This document shows positions 17,399-27,400 of a DNA stretch of 64,000 nucleotides, piece after piece. Numbering within the stretch: position 1 is the first letter of the stretch; each line of letters starts with the position of its first letter. The DNA is taken from contig CAWCZR010000007.1 of NCBI GenBank assembly GCA_963800135.1, positions 186,001-250,000 on the forward strand, given 5' to 3'. The translations under genes and the position numbers were made by a program. Origin of the DNA: DASPSM01 sp963800135. Its GTDB lineage: Bacteria; Planctomycetota; Planctomycetia; Planctomycetales; Planctomycetaceae. The notes beneath the pieces are model-generated. The model saw only the letters and a program-made list of their open reading frames with translations. It searched no databases and was not told where the DNA came from.

Positions 17399-19201
17399 AT
17401 GGCATCCGCTGATCCACGCCGCACCAAGGGTGCCGACAAGACGGTCAATCAAGCGCTTGCGGAAACAAGCGTTCCCGGGTCTGGGCCAGCCATGGGAGAT
17501 ACGTTCGTGCCGAGCGACCAGGAATCGTCGCCGGGCGCCGCCAAGGAAGCAAAGCCCGCTTCGGCTACCCCGTCGACCCGAGTCGGCGCCCCCGCGCCCA
17601 CCAAGCCGTCCAGCGCCGACGGCGAGGCAAAAAAGAGCAAAAAGATCACCCAGCTGGGCGACTTCAAGCTCGAAAGGAAGCTCGGCCAAGGGGGCATGGG
17701 CACCGTCTACCTGGCGACTCAGACCAGTCTCGACCGCAAGGTCGCCCTCAAGACGCTGTCGCCGGAATTCGCCAAGAAGCCCGACTTCGTCCAGCGGTTT
17801 CTGCGGGAAGCCCGCTCGATGGCCCGATTGCAGCACCCGAACGTGGTGCAGGTCTACGCGGCCGACAGCGTGAGCGGGGTCAATTTCGCCGCCATCGAGT
17901 TTATCGATGGGCGGAGCATGCAGAACTGGATGAACGACGTCAAGCAGCTGAACGTCGGAGACGCGCTGCACGTGACCCTGGTTTGTGCCGACGCGCTCAA
18001 GCACGCGCACGACCAAAACATGATCCATCGCGACATCAAGCCCGACAACATCCTGGTGACGAGCAAAGGCGTCGTCAAAGTCGCCGATTTCGGGCTGGCC
18101 AAGGCCCTCGACGAAGACGTGTCGATGACTCAAAGCGGCACGGGCTTGGGCACTCCGCTCTACATGGCCCCGGAACAGGCCCGCAACGCCAAGCACGTCG
18201 ACAAGCGGTCGGACATCTATGCTTTGGGAAGCACGCTTTACTACTTTGTCACGGGCAAACTCCCTTTCAGCGGCGAAAACACGCTCGAGCTGATCATCGC
18301 CAAGGAAAAAGGGACCTACACCAGCGCCCGCAAGCTGAATCCCAAGGTTTCCGAGCGGCTCGATCTGATCATCGGCAAGATGCTGCTGAAGGATCCGAAA
18401 GATCGCTACGCCGATTGTGCCGACATCATTCGCGACATTGGCGGTCTGGGACTGGCGAACCCCGCGCTCAGTTTCATCGAGTCGTCCGGGGGAACGGCCG
18501 TGGTCAACGCGTCGGTCGCCGCCGCGTCAGCCGCGAGCCTCTCGCGCATGCAAGGCGGCCAAGGCCCCGGCGTCAACTCGACACGATCGGACGTCCGCCT
18601 GCCCCCGCCCAGCGATCGCCTGACCTCCGCCCAGGACGCGGCCCGCAACGCGACGAAGGCGGCCGCCGTCCCCAACAGAAACTGGTTCGTGCAGCAAAAA
18701 AATGCCGCGGGAAAGGTCGTTATCGCCCGCATGTCGACGCCGGAAATAATGGCCGGCATCAAGGGCGAGACGCTCGATCCGGCTGCCAAGGCCAAGGATT
18801 CGCCCAACGGCACCTTCCTGCCGCTGATGCAATATCCCGAGTTTCAGGCGCTGGCATCCAATCGGGCCGTCAAGATGCAGGCCGACGCGAAGTCCCGCAA
18901 GACTCAGGACATTTATGCCAAGATCGACCGCCAGGAGGCGCGTCGCAAACGCTGGCGCTGGTTGCGAACCCTCGTCTCGAATGTGAAGGGGCTCGTCAGC
19001 TTGGTCGTTTATCTGGCCGTGATTGTCGGAGTCTGCTTTGCCGCATGGCAATGGGGCATTCCGCTCGTCCGCGAAAAACTAGCGGGAGGACAGTCAAATC
19101 CGCCCGCCGCTCCGGTGCCCGGCACTCCTGTCCCAGGCACTCCGGCTCCCGGCGCCCCCGCCGCTCCGCCCAGTCAGCCAGCCGCTGCCAATGGGCACTA
19201 A
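17399..19201 (+). CDS. Membrane-anchored Ser/Thr protein kinase with a GYF_2-like domain
   Basis: A 600-residue Hanks-type kinase. The kinase domain spans about residues 85-350: 'LGQGGMGTVY' glycine loop, 'VALKTL' lysine, 'HRDIKPDN' at 210-217, DFG at 230-232 and 'TPLYMAPEQA'. All catalytic residues are present. An Ala/Ser-rich linker leads to 'NWFVQQKNAAGKVV...MSTPEIMAGIKG...LPLMQYPEF' (about 428-485), which resembles the GYF_2 domain often found with planctomycete membrane proteins. A basic stretch and one transmembrane helix (about 526-548) follow, then a Pro-rich tail with PGTP/PGAP repeats. Start ATG 17399 has GAAGGGG upstream. It presumably phosphorylates cytosolic or membrane proteins; targets are unknown. 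The 3' end overlaps the next gene by 11 bases. Confidence 0.9.
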   Translation: MASADPRRTKGADKTVNQALAETSVPGSGPAMGDTFVPSDQESSPGAAKEAKPASATPSTRVGAPAPTKPSSADGEAKKSKKITQLGDFKLERKLGQGGMGTVYLATQTSLDRKVALKTLSPEFAKKPDFVQRFLREARSMARLQHPNVVQVYAADSVSGVNFAAIEFIDGRSMQNWMNDVKQLNVGDALHVTLVCADALKHAHDQNMIHRDIKPDNILVTSKGVVKVADFGLAKALDEDVSMTQSGTGLGTPLYMAPEQARNAKHVDKRSDIYALGSTLYYFVTGKLPFSGENTLELIIAKEKGTYTSARKLNPKVSERLDLIIGKMLLKDPKDRYADCADIIRDIGGLGLANPALSFIESSGGTAVVNASVAAASAASLSRMQGGQGPGVNSTRSDVRLPPPSDRLTSAQDAARNATKAAAVPNRNWFVQQKNAAGKVVIARMSTPEIMAGIKGETLDPAAKAKDSPNGTFLPLMQYPEFQALASNRAVKMQADAKSRKTQDIYAKIDRQEARRKRWRWLRTLVSNVKGLVSLVVYLAVIVGVCFAAWQWGIPLVREKLAGGQSNPPAAPVPGTPVPGTPAPGAPAAPPSQPAAANGH

Positions 19202-19787
19202 GGACCCGCGCGTCGACGCGTATATCGCCAAGGCGGCCGATTTCGCGAAACCCGTGTTGCGGCACGTTCGCAAGCTGGTCCACGAAGTTTGTCCCAACGT
19301 TCAAGAGACCATCAAATGGGGCAGCGCGTTCTTCGTGGACGGCGGCAACATTTGCGGCATGTCCGCCTTTAAGAAGCACTGCGGCATTATCATTTGGCAC
19401 TATGAGCGAGGGTCCTGGGCGGCGAAGAACGAACAGGGTCGCGGTGAGCTCGGCAAGATCACGGGGCTGGCCGACCTCCCGAGCGATGCCGAGCTCAAGC
19501 GGTGTATCAAATACTCGATGCAGCAGAACGCCGCCGGCGTGAAAAAATCGCGCACGAACGGCAAACCTAAGCCGAAGCTGCCGGTTCCGCCCGAGTTCAC
19601 CGCGGCCTTGAAAAAGAACGCGAAAGCACGGGCAACCTACGAAAGCTTTCCACCGGGCAAGCAACGCGACTACCTCGAGTGGTTCCACGACGCCAAACAA
19701 CCGGAAACTCGTAACCGCCGCATCGCAACAGCCATCGAATGGCTCGCCGAGGGCAAGTCACGCAACTGGAAGTACGAGCGCAGCTAG
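19191..19787 (+). CDS. DUF1801/YdeI (OmdA) family protein
   Basis: A 198-residue protein of two parts. The N-terminal part ('YIAKAADFAKPVLRHVRK', 'ETIKWGSAFFVDGGNICGM', 'KYSMQQNAA') is the DUF1801 fold. The C-terminal part ('PVPPEFTAALKKNAKARAT', 'FPPGKQRDYLEWFHDAKQP', 'RRIATAIEWLAEGK') is the OmdA/YdeI bacteriocin-protection-like domain. The combination is the usual architecture of YdeI proteins. Molecular activity is not established. Its ATG lies inside the end of the kinase gene in another frame, indicating translational coupling. Confidence 0.85.
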   Translation: MGTKDPRVDAYIAKAADFAKPVLRHVRKLVHEVCPNVQETIKWGSAFFVDGGNICGMSAFKKHCGIIIWHYERGSWAAKNEQGRGELGKITGLADLPSDAELKRCIKYSMQQNAAGVKKSRTNGKPKPKLPVPPEFTAALKKNAKARATYESFPPGKQRDYLEWFHDAKQPETRNRRIATAIEWLAEGKSRNWKYERS

Positions 19788-19847
19788 CCCAATCGTTCGT
19801 GCCCGACTCGCCCCCTCGCCTGCTTTGCGGATGAGCTGTCCGGGCTT

Positions 19848-19877
19848 TTGACTTGCCCGCGCGGGTCGCCTTATAAC
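19848..19877 (+). promoter_or_regulatory. Sigma-70-type promoter candidate for gmd-fcl
   Basis: TTGACT at 19848-19853 and TATAAC at 19872-19877 separated by 18 bases: the best -35/-10 match noticed in the window. The spacer contains the GC-rich palindrome CCCGCGCGGG. The gmd start is 88 bases downstream. Confidence 0.5.
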
Positions 19878-19965
19878 GAAAGAGTGGCCACAACGGGCGC
19901 CGAAAGGTTGGGTGCGGGCGCCAGAATCGAATCTAGCTCGCGCAATCGCACTTGGAGTTTCAAAG

Positions 19966-21009
19966 ATGGGTCGGCGTGTCGCCTTGATCACCGGAGTGAC
20001 CGGGCAGGACGGCGCGCTCTTGGCCGAGCTCTTGCTGTCCAAAGGCTACGCCGTCCACGGCATCAAGCGTCGTTCTTCGTCTTTCAACACGGCCCGCGTC
20101 GACCATTTGTACGTCGACCCGCACGAAACCGACGGGCAGTTCCGGATGCACTATGGCGACATGACCGACGCCACCAACCTCATCCGCATCATCCAGGAGA
20201 CGCAACCCGACGAGATCTACAACCTGGCCGCCCAAAGCCACGTGCAGGTCAGTTTCGAAACGCCCGAATACACGGCCAATGCCGATGCGCTCGGCACGTT
20301 GCGACTGCTCGAGGCGATTCGCATTCTCAAGATGGAACCACGCGTCCGCTTCTACCAGGCGTCGAGCTCGGAGATGTACGGCGACGCACCGCCTCCGCAG
20401 GATGAACAGAGTCCCTTTCGTCCCCACAGTCCCTACGCGGCGGCCAAGGTCTACGCCTACTGGGTGACGGCCAACTATCGCGAAGCGTACGGCATTCATG
20501 CCTCCAACGGCATCCTCTTCAATCACGAGGGCCCCACCCGCGGCGAAACGTTTGTGACTCGCAAGATCACGCGGGCCGTCGCCGCGATCGAGGCCGGCCG
20601 CCAAGAGACGGTCTATCTTGGCAACCTCGACGCCTGCCGCGATTGGGGCCACGCCCGTGATTTTGTCGACGGCATCTGGCGGATCGCGCAGCAGGACCAA
20701 CCGGATGATTATGTCCTCGCGACGGGCGAGGCGCACTCGGTCCGCGAATTCGTCGAGCGGGCATTCGTGGCGATCGGCATGCCGCTCACGTGGCGAGGAG
20801 CTGGCGTCGACGAACTAGGCTTCGACGCTCGGGGAACGCGTCGTGTGGCCGTCGATCCGCGTTACTTTCGCCCCACGGAAGTCAACGCCCTATTGGGTAA
20901 TCCCGCCAAAGCCCGCGAGCGGCTCGGATGGAAACACACCGTCGGTTTTGAACAACTGGTCCGCGAAATGGTGCAGTCCGATCGCGAGTTGCTCGCAAAA
21001 GGTTCCTAG
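19966..21009 (+). CDS. gmd: GDP-mannose 4,6-dehydratase
   Basis: A 347-residue extended short-chain dehydrogenase that converts GDP-D-mannose to GDP-4-keto-6-deoxymannose, the first step to GDP-L-fucose or related 6-deoxyhexoses. 'ALITGVTGQDGALLAELLL' is the NADP-binding glycine motif; 'HGIKRRSSSFNTARVDHLY', 'YNLAAQSHVQVSFETPEYT', 'SSEMYG' and the catalytic 'YAAAKVYAYW' (YxxxK) are all diagnostic. ATG 19966 has TTGGAG upstream and starts right at the glycine motif; an earlier in-frame start at 19912 is less likely. fcl follows 45 bases later. Confidence 0.95.
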   Translation: MGRRVALITGVTGQDGALLAELLLSKGYAVHGIKRRSSSFNTARVDHLYVDPHETDGQFRMHYGDMTDATNLIRIIQETQPDEIYNLAAQSHVQVSFETPEYTANADALGTLRLLEAIRILKMEPRVRFYQASSSEMYGDAPPPQDEQSPFRPHSPYAAAKVYAYWVTANYREAYGIHASNGILFNHEGPTRGETFVTRKITRAVAAIEAGRQETVYLGNLDACRDWGHARDFVDGIWRIAQQDQPDDYVLATGEAHSVREFVERAFVAIGMPLTWRGAGVDELGFDARGTRRVAVDPRYFRPTEVNALLGNPAKARERLGWKHTVGFEQLVREMVQSDRELLAKGS

Positions 21010-21054
21010 TCCGGATCCTCGTCGACCAATCGATCGTTGCAGGCCAATACCTCG

Positions 21055-22023
21055 ATGACCCCGCCGCAAGAATTTGAATGTCCTTTTCGCCTGGCGAACC
21101 GGCGCGTCTGGGTGGCCGGCCACGGGGGAATGGTCGGGCAGGCGTTGTTGCGGCGGCTGCAAAAAGAAAACTGCATCCTCCTGACAGCCGAGCGGACCGT
21201 TGATCTGCGCCGCCAGCGCGAGACCGAGGACTGGCTTCGCGACAACCGTCCCGACGCGATCTTTCTGGCCGCGGCCAAGGTCGGCGGGATCCTCGCCAAC
21301 GACACGCGCCCGGCCGAATTCCTCTATGACAACCTGCTAATTCAGGCCAACGTCATCGAAGCGGCCTGGCGCTCTGGCGTGAAGAAGCTGCTGGCATTGG
21401 GCTCTTCGTGCATTTATCCCAAGGAGGCGCCGCAACCACTAACCGAAAGTGCGCTCCTGACCGGACCGTTGGAACAGACGAACAAGGCCTACGCCGTCGC
21501 GAAAATTGCCGGCCTGATGCTCTGCGAGAGTTATCGCCGGCAGTATGGCGCCGATTTTATTGCGGCAATGCCGACCAACCTGTACGGCCCCGGCGACAAT
21601 TTCGATCTCGAATCGAGCCACGTGGTTCCTGCACTCATGCGAAAGATCAATGAAGCCGGTCGGCAGGGGAAGTCGACGGTCACCATCTGGGGTACCGGCC
21701 AGCCGCGGCGTGAGTTTCTCCATGTCGACGACTGTGCGGATGCGCTCGTGCATCTGATGACGCACTACTCGGGCGCCGCGCACGTGAACGTCGGCACCGG
21801 CAGCGATATCGCAATTCGCGATCTGGCCGTTTTGATAGCCCAAATTGTCGGCTACGCGGGCGAGTTTGTTTACGACACGTCGAAGCCCGACGGAACTCTC
21901 ATCAAGCGACTCGACGTGAGCAGACTCAGCGAGCTCGGCTGGAAAGCCTCCGTCGATCTCGAGACCGGGCTGCGGCAGACCTACGAGTGGTACTGCGACC
22001 ACGCACAAACTGTCCGCGCCTGA
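21055..22023 (+). CDS. fcl: GDP-L-fucose synthase (GDP-4-keto-6-deoxymannose epimerase/reductase)
   Basis: A 322-residue SDR enzyme completing GDP-L-fucose synthesis with Gmd. Visible marks are 'VWVAGHGGMVGQALL' (glycine motif), 'AAKVGGILANDTRPAEF', 'SSCIYPKEAPQPLTE', the YxxxK of 'NKAYAVAKIAG' and 'TNLYGPGDNFDLESSHVVP', all characteristic of Fcl/WcaG. ATG 21055 is taken; a TTG at 21037 is also in frame. The product probably feeds the exopolysaccharide operon 15 kb away, since no glycosyltransferase gene lies next to this pair. It faces a minus-strand gene; a shared hairpin lies between them. Confidence 0.94.
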   Translation: MTPPQEFECPFRLANRRVWVAGHGGMVGQALLRRLQKENCILLTAERTVDLRRQRETEDWLRDNRPDAIFLAAAKVGGILANDTRPAEFLYDNLLIQANVIEAAWRSGVKKLLALGSSCIYPKEAPQPLTESALLTGPLEQTNKAYAVAKIAGLMLCESYRRQYGADFIAAMPTNLYGPGDNFDLESSHVVPALMRKINEAGRQGKSTVTIWGTGQPRREFLHVDDCADALVHLMTHYSGAAHVNVGTGSDIAIRDLAVLIAQIVGYAGEFVYDTSKPDGTLIKRLDVSRLSELGWKASVDLETGLRQTYEWYCDHAQTVRA

Positions 22024-22067
22024 CGTTCAAGGGATCTCGGCAGGCGCTCCGCCGGGAGGCTGCCCTC

Positions 22068-22092
22068 TTAGAACTTCCTGACGAAGTTCTAA
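22068..22092. terminator. Hairpin between convergent fcl and a small minus-strand gene
   Basis: TTAGAACTTC (22068-22077) and GAAGTTCTAA (22083-22092) form a perfect 10-bp stem with a 5-base loop CTGAC. It sits where transcription from both sides should end and overlaps the TAG stop of the minus-strand gene. There is no U tract, so simple intrinsic termination is uncertain. Confidence 0.45.
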
Positions 22093-22541
22093 TCGCCGCA
22101 ACCGACTTCCAGGTTCATCGCCGTCTGCAACAAACGCGTCTCGTGGCGGCGATGTGCCACCAGGCGAGTCATCCATTGACGGACGGTTGAGTTCACCCGA
22201 ACCGCGTCGCGCTCGTAGGGACCAGACGTGTCCAGACGGTCACGCAGCGCTTGCAGCGACAACACCAAGAGGCGTTGCTCGTTCTGCAAATCCTCGACGT
22301 GCCGATACCAACTCGGATACTCGTCGAGAACTTCGCTTAAGTAGCCGCTGGATTCCTTGAGCGCCATCTCGCGCGGCATGGTGTCCAGCAATGCGTCGAG
22401 AACGGCGATCAGCCAGCTGCGGGTGAATTGATCGGCCGGTTCCTCGAGCAGATCGCGAAGATCGCCGAGTAGGATATATTCCAGGGCCGTGTAATCTTCG
22501 AGAGATTCGCAGGCTGCCGCGTCGAAGTGGATGCGGTCCAT
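22089..22541 (-). CDS. Hypothetical helical protein, 150 residues
   Basis: Not recognised. The sequence is acidic and almost certainly all-helical, with heptad-like Leu spacing in 'EYILLGDLRDLLEEPADQF', 'LIAVLDALLDTM' and 'LLVLSLQALRDRL', and ends with 'MTRLVAHRRHETRLLQTAM'. Histidines and carboxylates in helices recall hemerythrin-like bundles, but no metal-binding pattern could be fixed. Cytoplasmic, with no signal or membrane segment. Codon use matches the neighbours, which argues for a real gene. A 278-base gap upstream, with no gene, should carry its promoter. Confidence 0.6.
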   Translation of the reverse strand: MDRIHFDAAACESLEDYTALEYILLGDLRDLLEEPADQFTRSWLIAVLDALLDTMPREMALKESSGYLSEVLDEYPSWYRHVEDLQNEQRLLVLSLQALRDRLDTSGPYERDAVRVNSTVRQWMTRLVAHRRHETRLLQTAMNLEVGCGD

Positions 22542-22819
22542 CGTGTGACCTCCTTCACTTACGTGCCAGGATGCGTCGGGCCCTGTGTGCCATTGCAGAT
22601 TGTGTGCCGAAGCGGCGATCGCTACTTCGACCCGACGCGATCAACTCCTTTGTCCACGGTCGACGCCCTCCTTTGCGGACCGGCCCTGGAAATCGGCGCC
22701 TGAATTTCGCGGAGAATACCGCGAATTGTCGCACGCCGCTGGCCCGTTGACTGCTTCCACTCTTCAGTCTACGTCGCCCCAAACCGAAGGTCAAAGAAAA
22801 TCCAGCGCGACCGGTTTCT

Positions 22820-23836
22820 TCAACTCAATTTGTAAAACTGAACGGCGTTGTCGTGAAACAGCCGCTTCTGGAAGTCGCGCGAGCGGCTGGCGACGATCGT
22901 CTGCAGTGTCGCCAACCACTGCTGCCACGTTGCCACGCCGGTGCAGACGGGCCAGTCGCCTCCAAAAAACACGCGACGGTCGCCAAATGTGTCGAGACAG
23001 AAATCGATGGTCGGTGCGAGGTCGGCGGGCTTCCAGTGGCCGGGCCGCGCCGTCGCGACGATTCCCGAAATCTTGCAAACGACGTTCGAGTGCGCGGCGG
23101 CTTCGTGCATTGCGTGTTCCCATTCGGCCCGCTGCCTGGCATCAGTCGATTGCGCGTCCCAATTGCCGCAATGATCGATCACGAAACGCGTCTGCGGACA
23201 CTTATCGATGAGGCGGACGGCGTCCATCAGCTCCGCGGGCCGCATGCAGAGATCGAAACTCAGGCCAAGCTGCCCAAGCAGATGGACGTTTTCGACGAAC
23301 TGCCGTTCCAGGCACATTCCTTTGGGGCGATCGGGGTCGTGCAGCACCATCCGCACCCCTTTGACGTACGGATTCTGCGCATACTCCTTGATGTAGTCCG
23401 CGAACCGCTCACTTTGCATCGAGCCGCCGATCACGGCCCCGGCCATCCGGCTCCCCGGCTGACGGCATAAGTTGATGACATACTCGGCTTCGACCGTGTG
23501 CTGCCGCGGATCGCAGGCCACCTCCATGTAGATGGTCTTGACGACGTTCGCGCCCGCCGTGGCCGCGTCGTAATCCTTGAGCAAGTAGTTGTGCGCCAGC
23601 GGCTTGCCCTTCGGCAAACTCATCCAGGGGAGCCGCAGCTTGCTCAAGTCCCACAAATGCACATGCGTATCGACAATCGGCAATGCGTCGTGGGACACGG
23701 CGATCTCCTGGGCGGCCGGCAGCGTAGCCGTCACTTGTCCCGCGGCAAGAGTTGCCAGTGCGGTTCCGGCCGCAGTCGAAAGAAAGTCTCGCCGGGAGAC
23801 GTCGGCAGCACCGCGGTCTAAGACGTTTACAGCCAT
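22820..23836 (-). CDS. Tat-exported amidohydrolase family 2 protein
   Basis: A 338-residue metal-dependent hydrolase of the amidohydrolase-2/TIM-barrel type. The N-terminus carries a twin-arginine signal 'SRRDFLSTAAGTALATLAA', so the folded enzyme is exported. The barrel opens with the metal motif HxH in 'IVDTHVHLWDLSKLRLPWM' (about 55-73); later marks are 'FVIDHCGNWD' (His on a late strand) and 'RVFFGGDWPVC' with the Asp expected near the C-terminus. This pattern fits the lactonase/2-pyrone-dicarboxylate-like subgroup with the start 'DTHxHxWD'; the substrate is unknown. Lies downstream of a small unrecognised gene on the same strand. Confidence 0.85.
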   Translation of the reverse strand: MAVNVLDRGAADVSRRDFLSTAAGTALATLAAGQVTATLPAAQEIAVSHDALPIVDTHVHLWDLSKLRLPWMSLPKGKPLAHNYLLKDYDAATAGANVVKTIYMEVACDPRQHTVEAEYVINLCRQPGSRMAGAVIGGSMQSERFADYIKEYAQNPYVKGVRMVLHDPDRPKGMCLERQFVENVHLLGQLGLSFDLCMRPAELMDAVRLIDKCPQTRFVIDHCGNWDAQSTDARQRAEWEHAMHEAAAHSNVVCKISGIVATARPGHWKPADLAPTIDFCLDTFGDRRVFFGGDWPVCTGVATWQQWLATLQTIVASRSRDFQKRLFHDNAVQFYKLS

Positions 23837-23860
23837 GGCAGCAAAATCCCCTTCAGACTT

Positions 23861-24253
23861 TTAGGCGCGCTCGATCCGCGCGATGTCGTCGATCGAAATC
23901 GGGCCGATCTCAGACGCGCGTCCGGACGCCCCCGGCTCGCCTGACAACAGAAACAACCGCCCCGCTGCACTTTTGCGATTGTCGGGATATCCAGAATGCA
24001 CCTGCTCGTTCCGCAGGGTGACGCGAACCGCGTTCGTCTCGTTCACGCCGGCCAATCCCTCGTGCACAATCTCCGGAAATCGGCTCCACGCCCAAGTCCA
24101 CAATGTGGATTTGGAGTCCACCTTGCCGGCAATGTCTTCCCATTCCAGCTCGGCTCGTTTGAGGTCGGCCAGTCGCGCGGAACGGCACCACGGCTTGAGC
24201 ACCTGCTCCAGCCAATCGCGGCGTGAAGCAATGAGATCGGCAAAAGTGTTCAC
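23861..24253 (-). CDS. Hypothetical protein, 130 residues
   Basis: Not recognised. The first half has a Trp-rich helical character ('RRDWLEQVLKPWCRSARLA', 'STLWTWAWSRFPEIVHEGL') and the second half is beta-like with 'VRVTLRNEQVHSGYPDNR', ending 'IGPISIDDIARIERA'. No signal peptide or membrane segment. Small, soluble proteins of this kind next to DUF1549/amidohydrolase genes are common in planctomycetes, but no role is assigned. It begins at 24253, 24 bases upstream of the amidohydrolase start, so the two may form an operon. Confidence 0.6.
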   Translation of the reverse strand: MNTFADLIASRRDWLEQVLKPWCRSARLADLKRAELEWEDIAGKVDSKSTLWTWAWSRFPEIVHEGLAGVNETNAVRVTLRNEQVHSGYPDNRKSAAGRLFLLSGEPGASGRASEIGPISIDDIARIERA

Positions 24254-24329
24254 GATTCCGATTTTCTCATGCCCCGATCACTTTTCGCCACCGAAGCCGT
24301 TCTTAGTCCAGCTGGTCGCCGGACTGCGT

Positions 24330-24359
24330 TGGACGGTCGACGGGGCACGCGTTAACATT
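24330..24359 (+). promoter_or_regulatory. Weak promoter candidate for the DUF1549/DUF1553 gene
   Basis: TTGGAC at 24330-24335 and TAACAT at 24354-24359 with an 18-base spacer, 43 bases before the start codon at 24403. It is the only pairing with reasonable spacing in the short divergent region. Confidence 0.25.
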
Positions 24360-24402
24360 AAACTCCATTGATGCGTCGATTGCCGCCCGCCGGTGACGAT
24401 CA

Positions 24403-27400
24403 ATGAAGCGCTCCCGCCTGGGTCTCCCGCCCCACGCCTTCCTGCTTTCGGCGATTTGTTCGGCCTGCTGCCTGTCGCTTGTGGCAAGTCCGTCCTGCGC
24501 TCAAGGACCAGCCAAAGGGAACGGCAAAGACCGCGCGAAGATCGAATTCGCCACCCAGATTGAGCCGATTTTCGCCCAACACTGCCTCAAGTGCCACGGC
24601 GGCAAAGACTCGCAATCGGGCCTGCGACTCGACAGCCTGGGGGCAATCCTCAAAGGAGGCGACCGCGGAGCGGCAGTCGTTCCCGGCAACGCAGCAAAAA
24701 GCCTGCTCGCGAAGGCGCTGCAAGGTGAAGGCGGCCTCACGCCGATGCCCGCCGAGGCGCCGCGCCTTCCGAAAGAAACCATCGCCCGCGTGGTCCGCTG
24801 GATCAATGAAGGGGCGACCGGACCGGCCGAATCGACGGTCGGGCCGCGACCGACGCACTGGGCTTTTGTTCCCGTCGCTCACCCCCGCGTGCCGGCAATG
24901 GCTCCCGGCGATCGCCCGGGCAATCCCATCGACGCCTTCATTCGGCAGCGGTTGGCGGCCGAGCGACTTGCCCCGTCACCCGAAGCTGATCGATCCACGC
25001 TGATCCGCCGCCTCAGTTTTGATCTTCGCGGGCTGCCGCCGAGTCCCGATGAAGTGGAAGAATTCCAACGCGATGCCCGCCCGGACGCCTACGAACGGCT
25101 CGTTGACCGCATGTTGGCGTCGCCGGCTTACGGCGAGCGGTGGGGACGTCACTGGCTTGACCAGGCCCGCTATGCGGATTCCAACGGCTACACCGTTGAC
25201 AGTCCGCGGCAAATTTGGCGCTATCGAGACTGGGTCATCGCCGCCACGAATGCCGACCTGCCGTTCGATCGCTTCGCGTTGGAACAGCTGGCCGGCGACC
25301 TGCTGCCGAAGCCGACACCCGACGAACTGGTCGCCACCGGCTTTCACCGCAACACACTCACCAACGAGGAAGGCGGCGTCGACAAGGAGCAATTCCGCGT
25401 CGAGTCGGTGATCGATCGCGTCAACACGACGGGCACGGTCTTCCTGGGTCTGACGGTCGGCTGTGCCCAGTGCCATCAGCATAAGTTCGACCCGATCTCC
25501 CAGCGCGACTATTACAACCTCTTTGCGATCTTTAACAACTGCGACGAGCCGTCCTTCCAGGTGGCGACGGCCGCCCAGGCGTCGCAATTGAAGCGGTTGA
25601 CGCGCGAGATTGCCGAGGCCGAACGCCCGCTCATCGAGCACGATCGGGGTCTACGGTCGCGGCAAGCTGCCTGGGAGCAGACAATCTCCGCGCGGCCGCC
25701 GGTGAATTGGGCGACGGCCGTCCTGTCGACAGTCCGCACCGAAAAAGGAACGCAGCTCAATCCGGTCGGCGACGGTTCGCTCGTCGTCGATTTCAGCGTC
25801 CCGGCGAACGACACGTATCACCTCGAGTTTGATGTTCTCTCCGACAACGTCGATGCGATCCGGCTCGAAGCCCTGACGCACCCGAGCTTGCCGCTCTCGG
25901 GGCCGGGCCGCAGCGACGCTACCGGCAACTTTGTGCTGAGCGAGTTCGAGGTGAATGCCCGCCCGCTGGCCGGCAGTGCAACCCAGGCTTGGACGCCGAT
26001 TAAACTGGCGGCCGCCGTCGCCGATCATTCACAGGAGGGCTACCCCGCTGCGTTTGCCATCGACGGCGACCGCAGCACGGGCTGGGCGATCGGCACGAAA
26101 ATTGGCAATCCGCACATCCCTCGCGAGTTCGTGGTCGTTCCGCGAAATCCGATCCGCATGGCCGGCGGCATGCGCATAGAAGTCGTGCTTCGCCACGAGC
26201 ACTCGGAGCCCAACTACCTCGTCGGCTGCTTGCGACTGAGCACTGCCGTCGGCCCGGTCGAAGCGTTGCTGGTCCCCAATTCCATCCGCGGCCTGGCGCT
26301 CGTCCCGGTCAATAAGCGCACCCGACAGCAGCGCGCCGAGTTGTCGGCAGCGTTTTATGAAACCGATGTCACCCGCAGACCGCTGGGGTCGCGAGTCGCG
26401 GTGCTCAAGTCACAGAAAGCCGCGCTCGATCGGCGCGTGCCGACGACCTTGGTGCTGACCGAGCGAAAAACTCCCCGCGAGTCGCACGTGCTGATCCGGG
26501 GCGACTTTCTCCGCCTGGGCGCCGTCGTGACCGGCGGTGTGCCTGAGTTCCTGTCGCCGTTGCCGCCCTCGAAGGAGCGGCCGACGCGCATCGATCTGGC
26601 TCGCTGGCTGTTTGATCCGGCCAATCCCCTCACCGCCCGCGTAACCGTCAATCGTGCGTGGCAACATTTCTTCGGCTCGGGTTTGGTCGATACGGAAAAC
26701 GACTTCGGCACCCAGGGCTCGCGTCCCACGCATCCCGCGCTCCTCGATTGGCTCGCCGGCGAGCTAGTGCGCCGTGGTTGGAGCCAAAAAAGCCTGCACC
26801 GCTTGATCGTCACGTCGGCATCTTATCGACAGTCGTCGGAACTGCGAGACGATTTGTTGCGCCGCGATCCCGGCAATCGCTGGCTCGCGCGGCAATCGCG
26901 GCTTCGCCTGGAAGCGGAATCGGTCCGCGACGCGGCACTCACCGCAAGCGGTCTCTTGTGCCGGAAGATCGGTGGACCGAGCGTCTACCCGCCGCAGCCC
27001 GAGGGGTTTTTTGTGATCACTCAGCAAAAAAAGGCGTGGCCCGAAAGCCGGGGGCCCGATCGCTATCGCCGGGGCATGTACACCTACTTTTGGCGGAGCA
27101 GCCCGTACCCGATGCTGCCGACATTCGATGCTCCCGACGGCAATACCACCTGCACGCGCCGCAATCGCTCCGACACTCCCCTTCAAGCCCTCACCTTGGC
27201 CAACGACCGGGTCTTTGTGGAAATGTCCGACGGCCTGGCCGCCCGCATCGTACGTGAGGCGGGCGGCGATCACCGCGCACGAATCCGGCGAGCTTTCTTG
27301 GTTTGTCTCGCCCGCGAACCGAGCGCGGCCGAAGAAGACCGGCTCGGCGCGTTCCTGGCGGCTCAAACAGGTCCCGCGAGCGAAGCCTGGCGCGCGACCG

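Noticed and set aside
17983..19542. Open frame of 519 codons across the Ser/Thr kinase
   Set aside because: Out-of-frame shadow with extreme Arg content; the kinase frame carries all the catalytic motifs.
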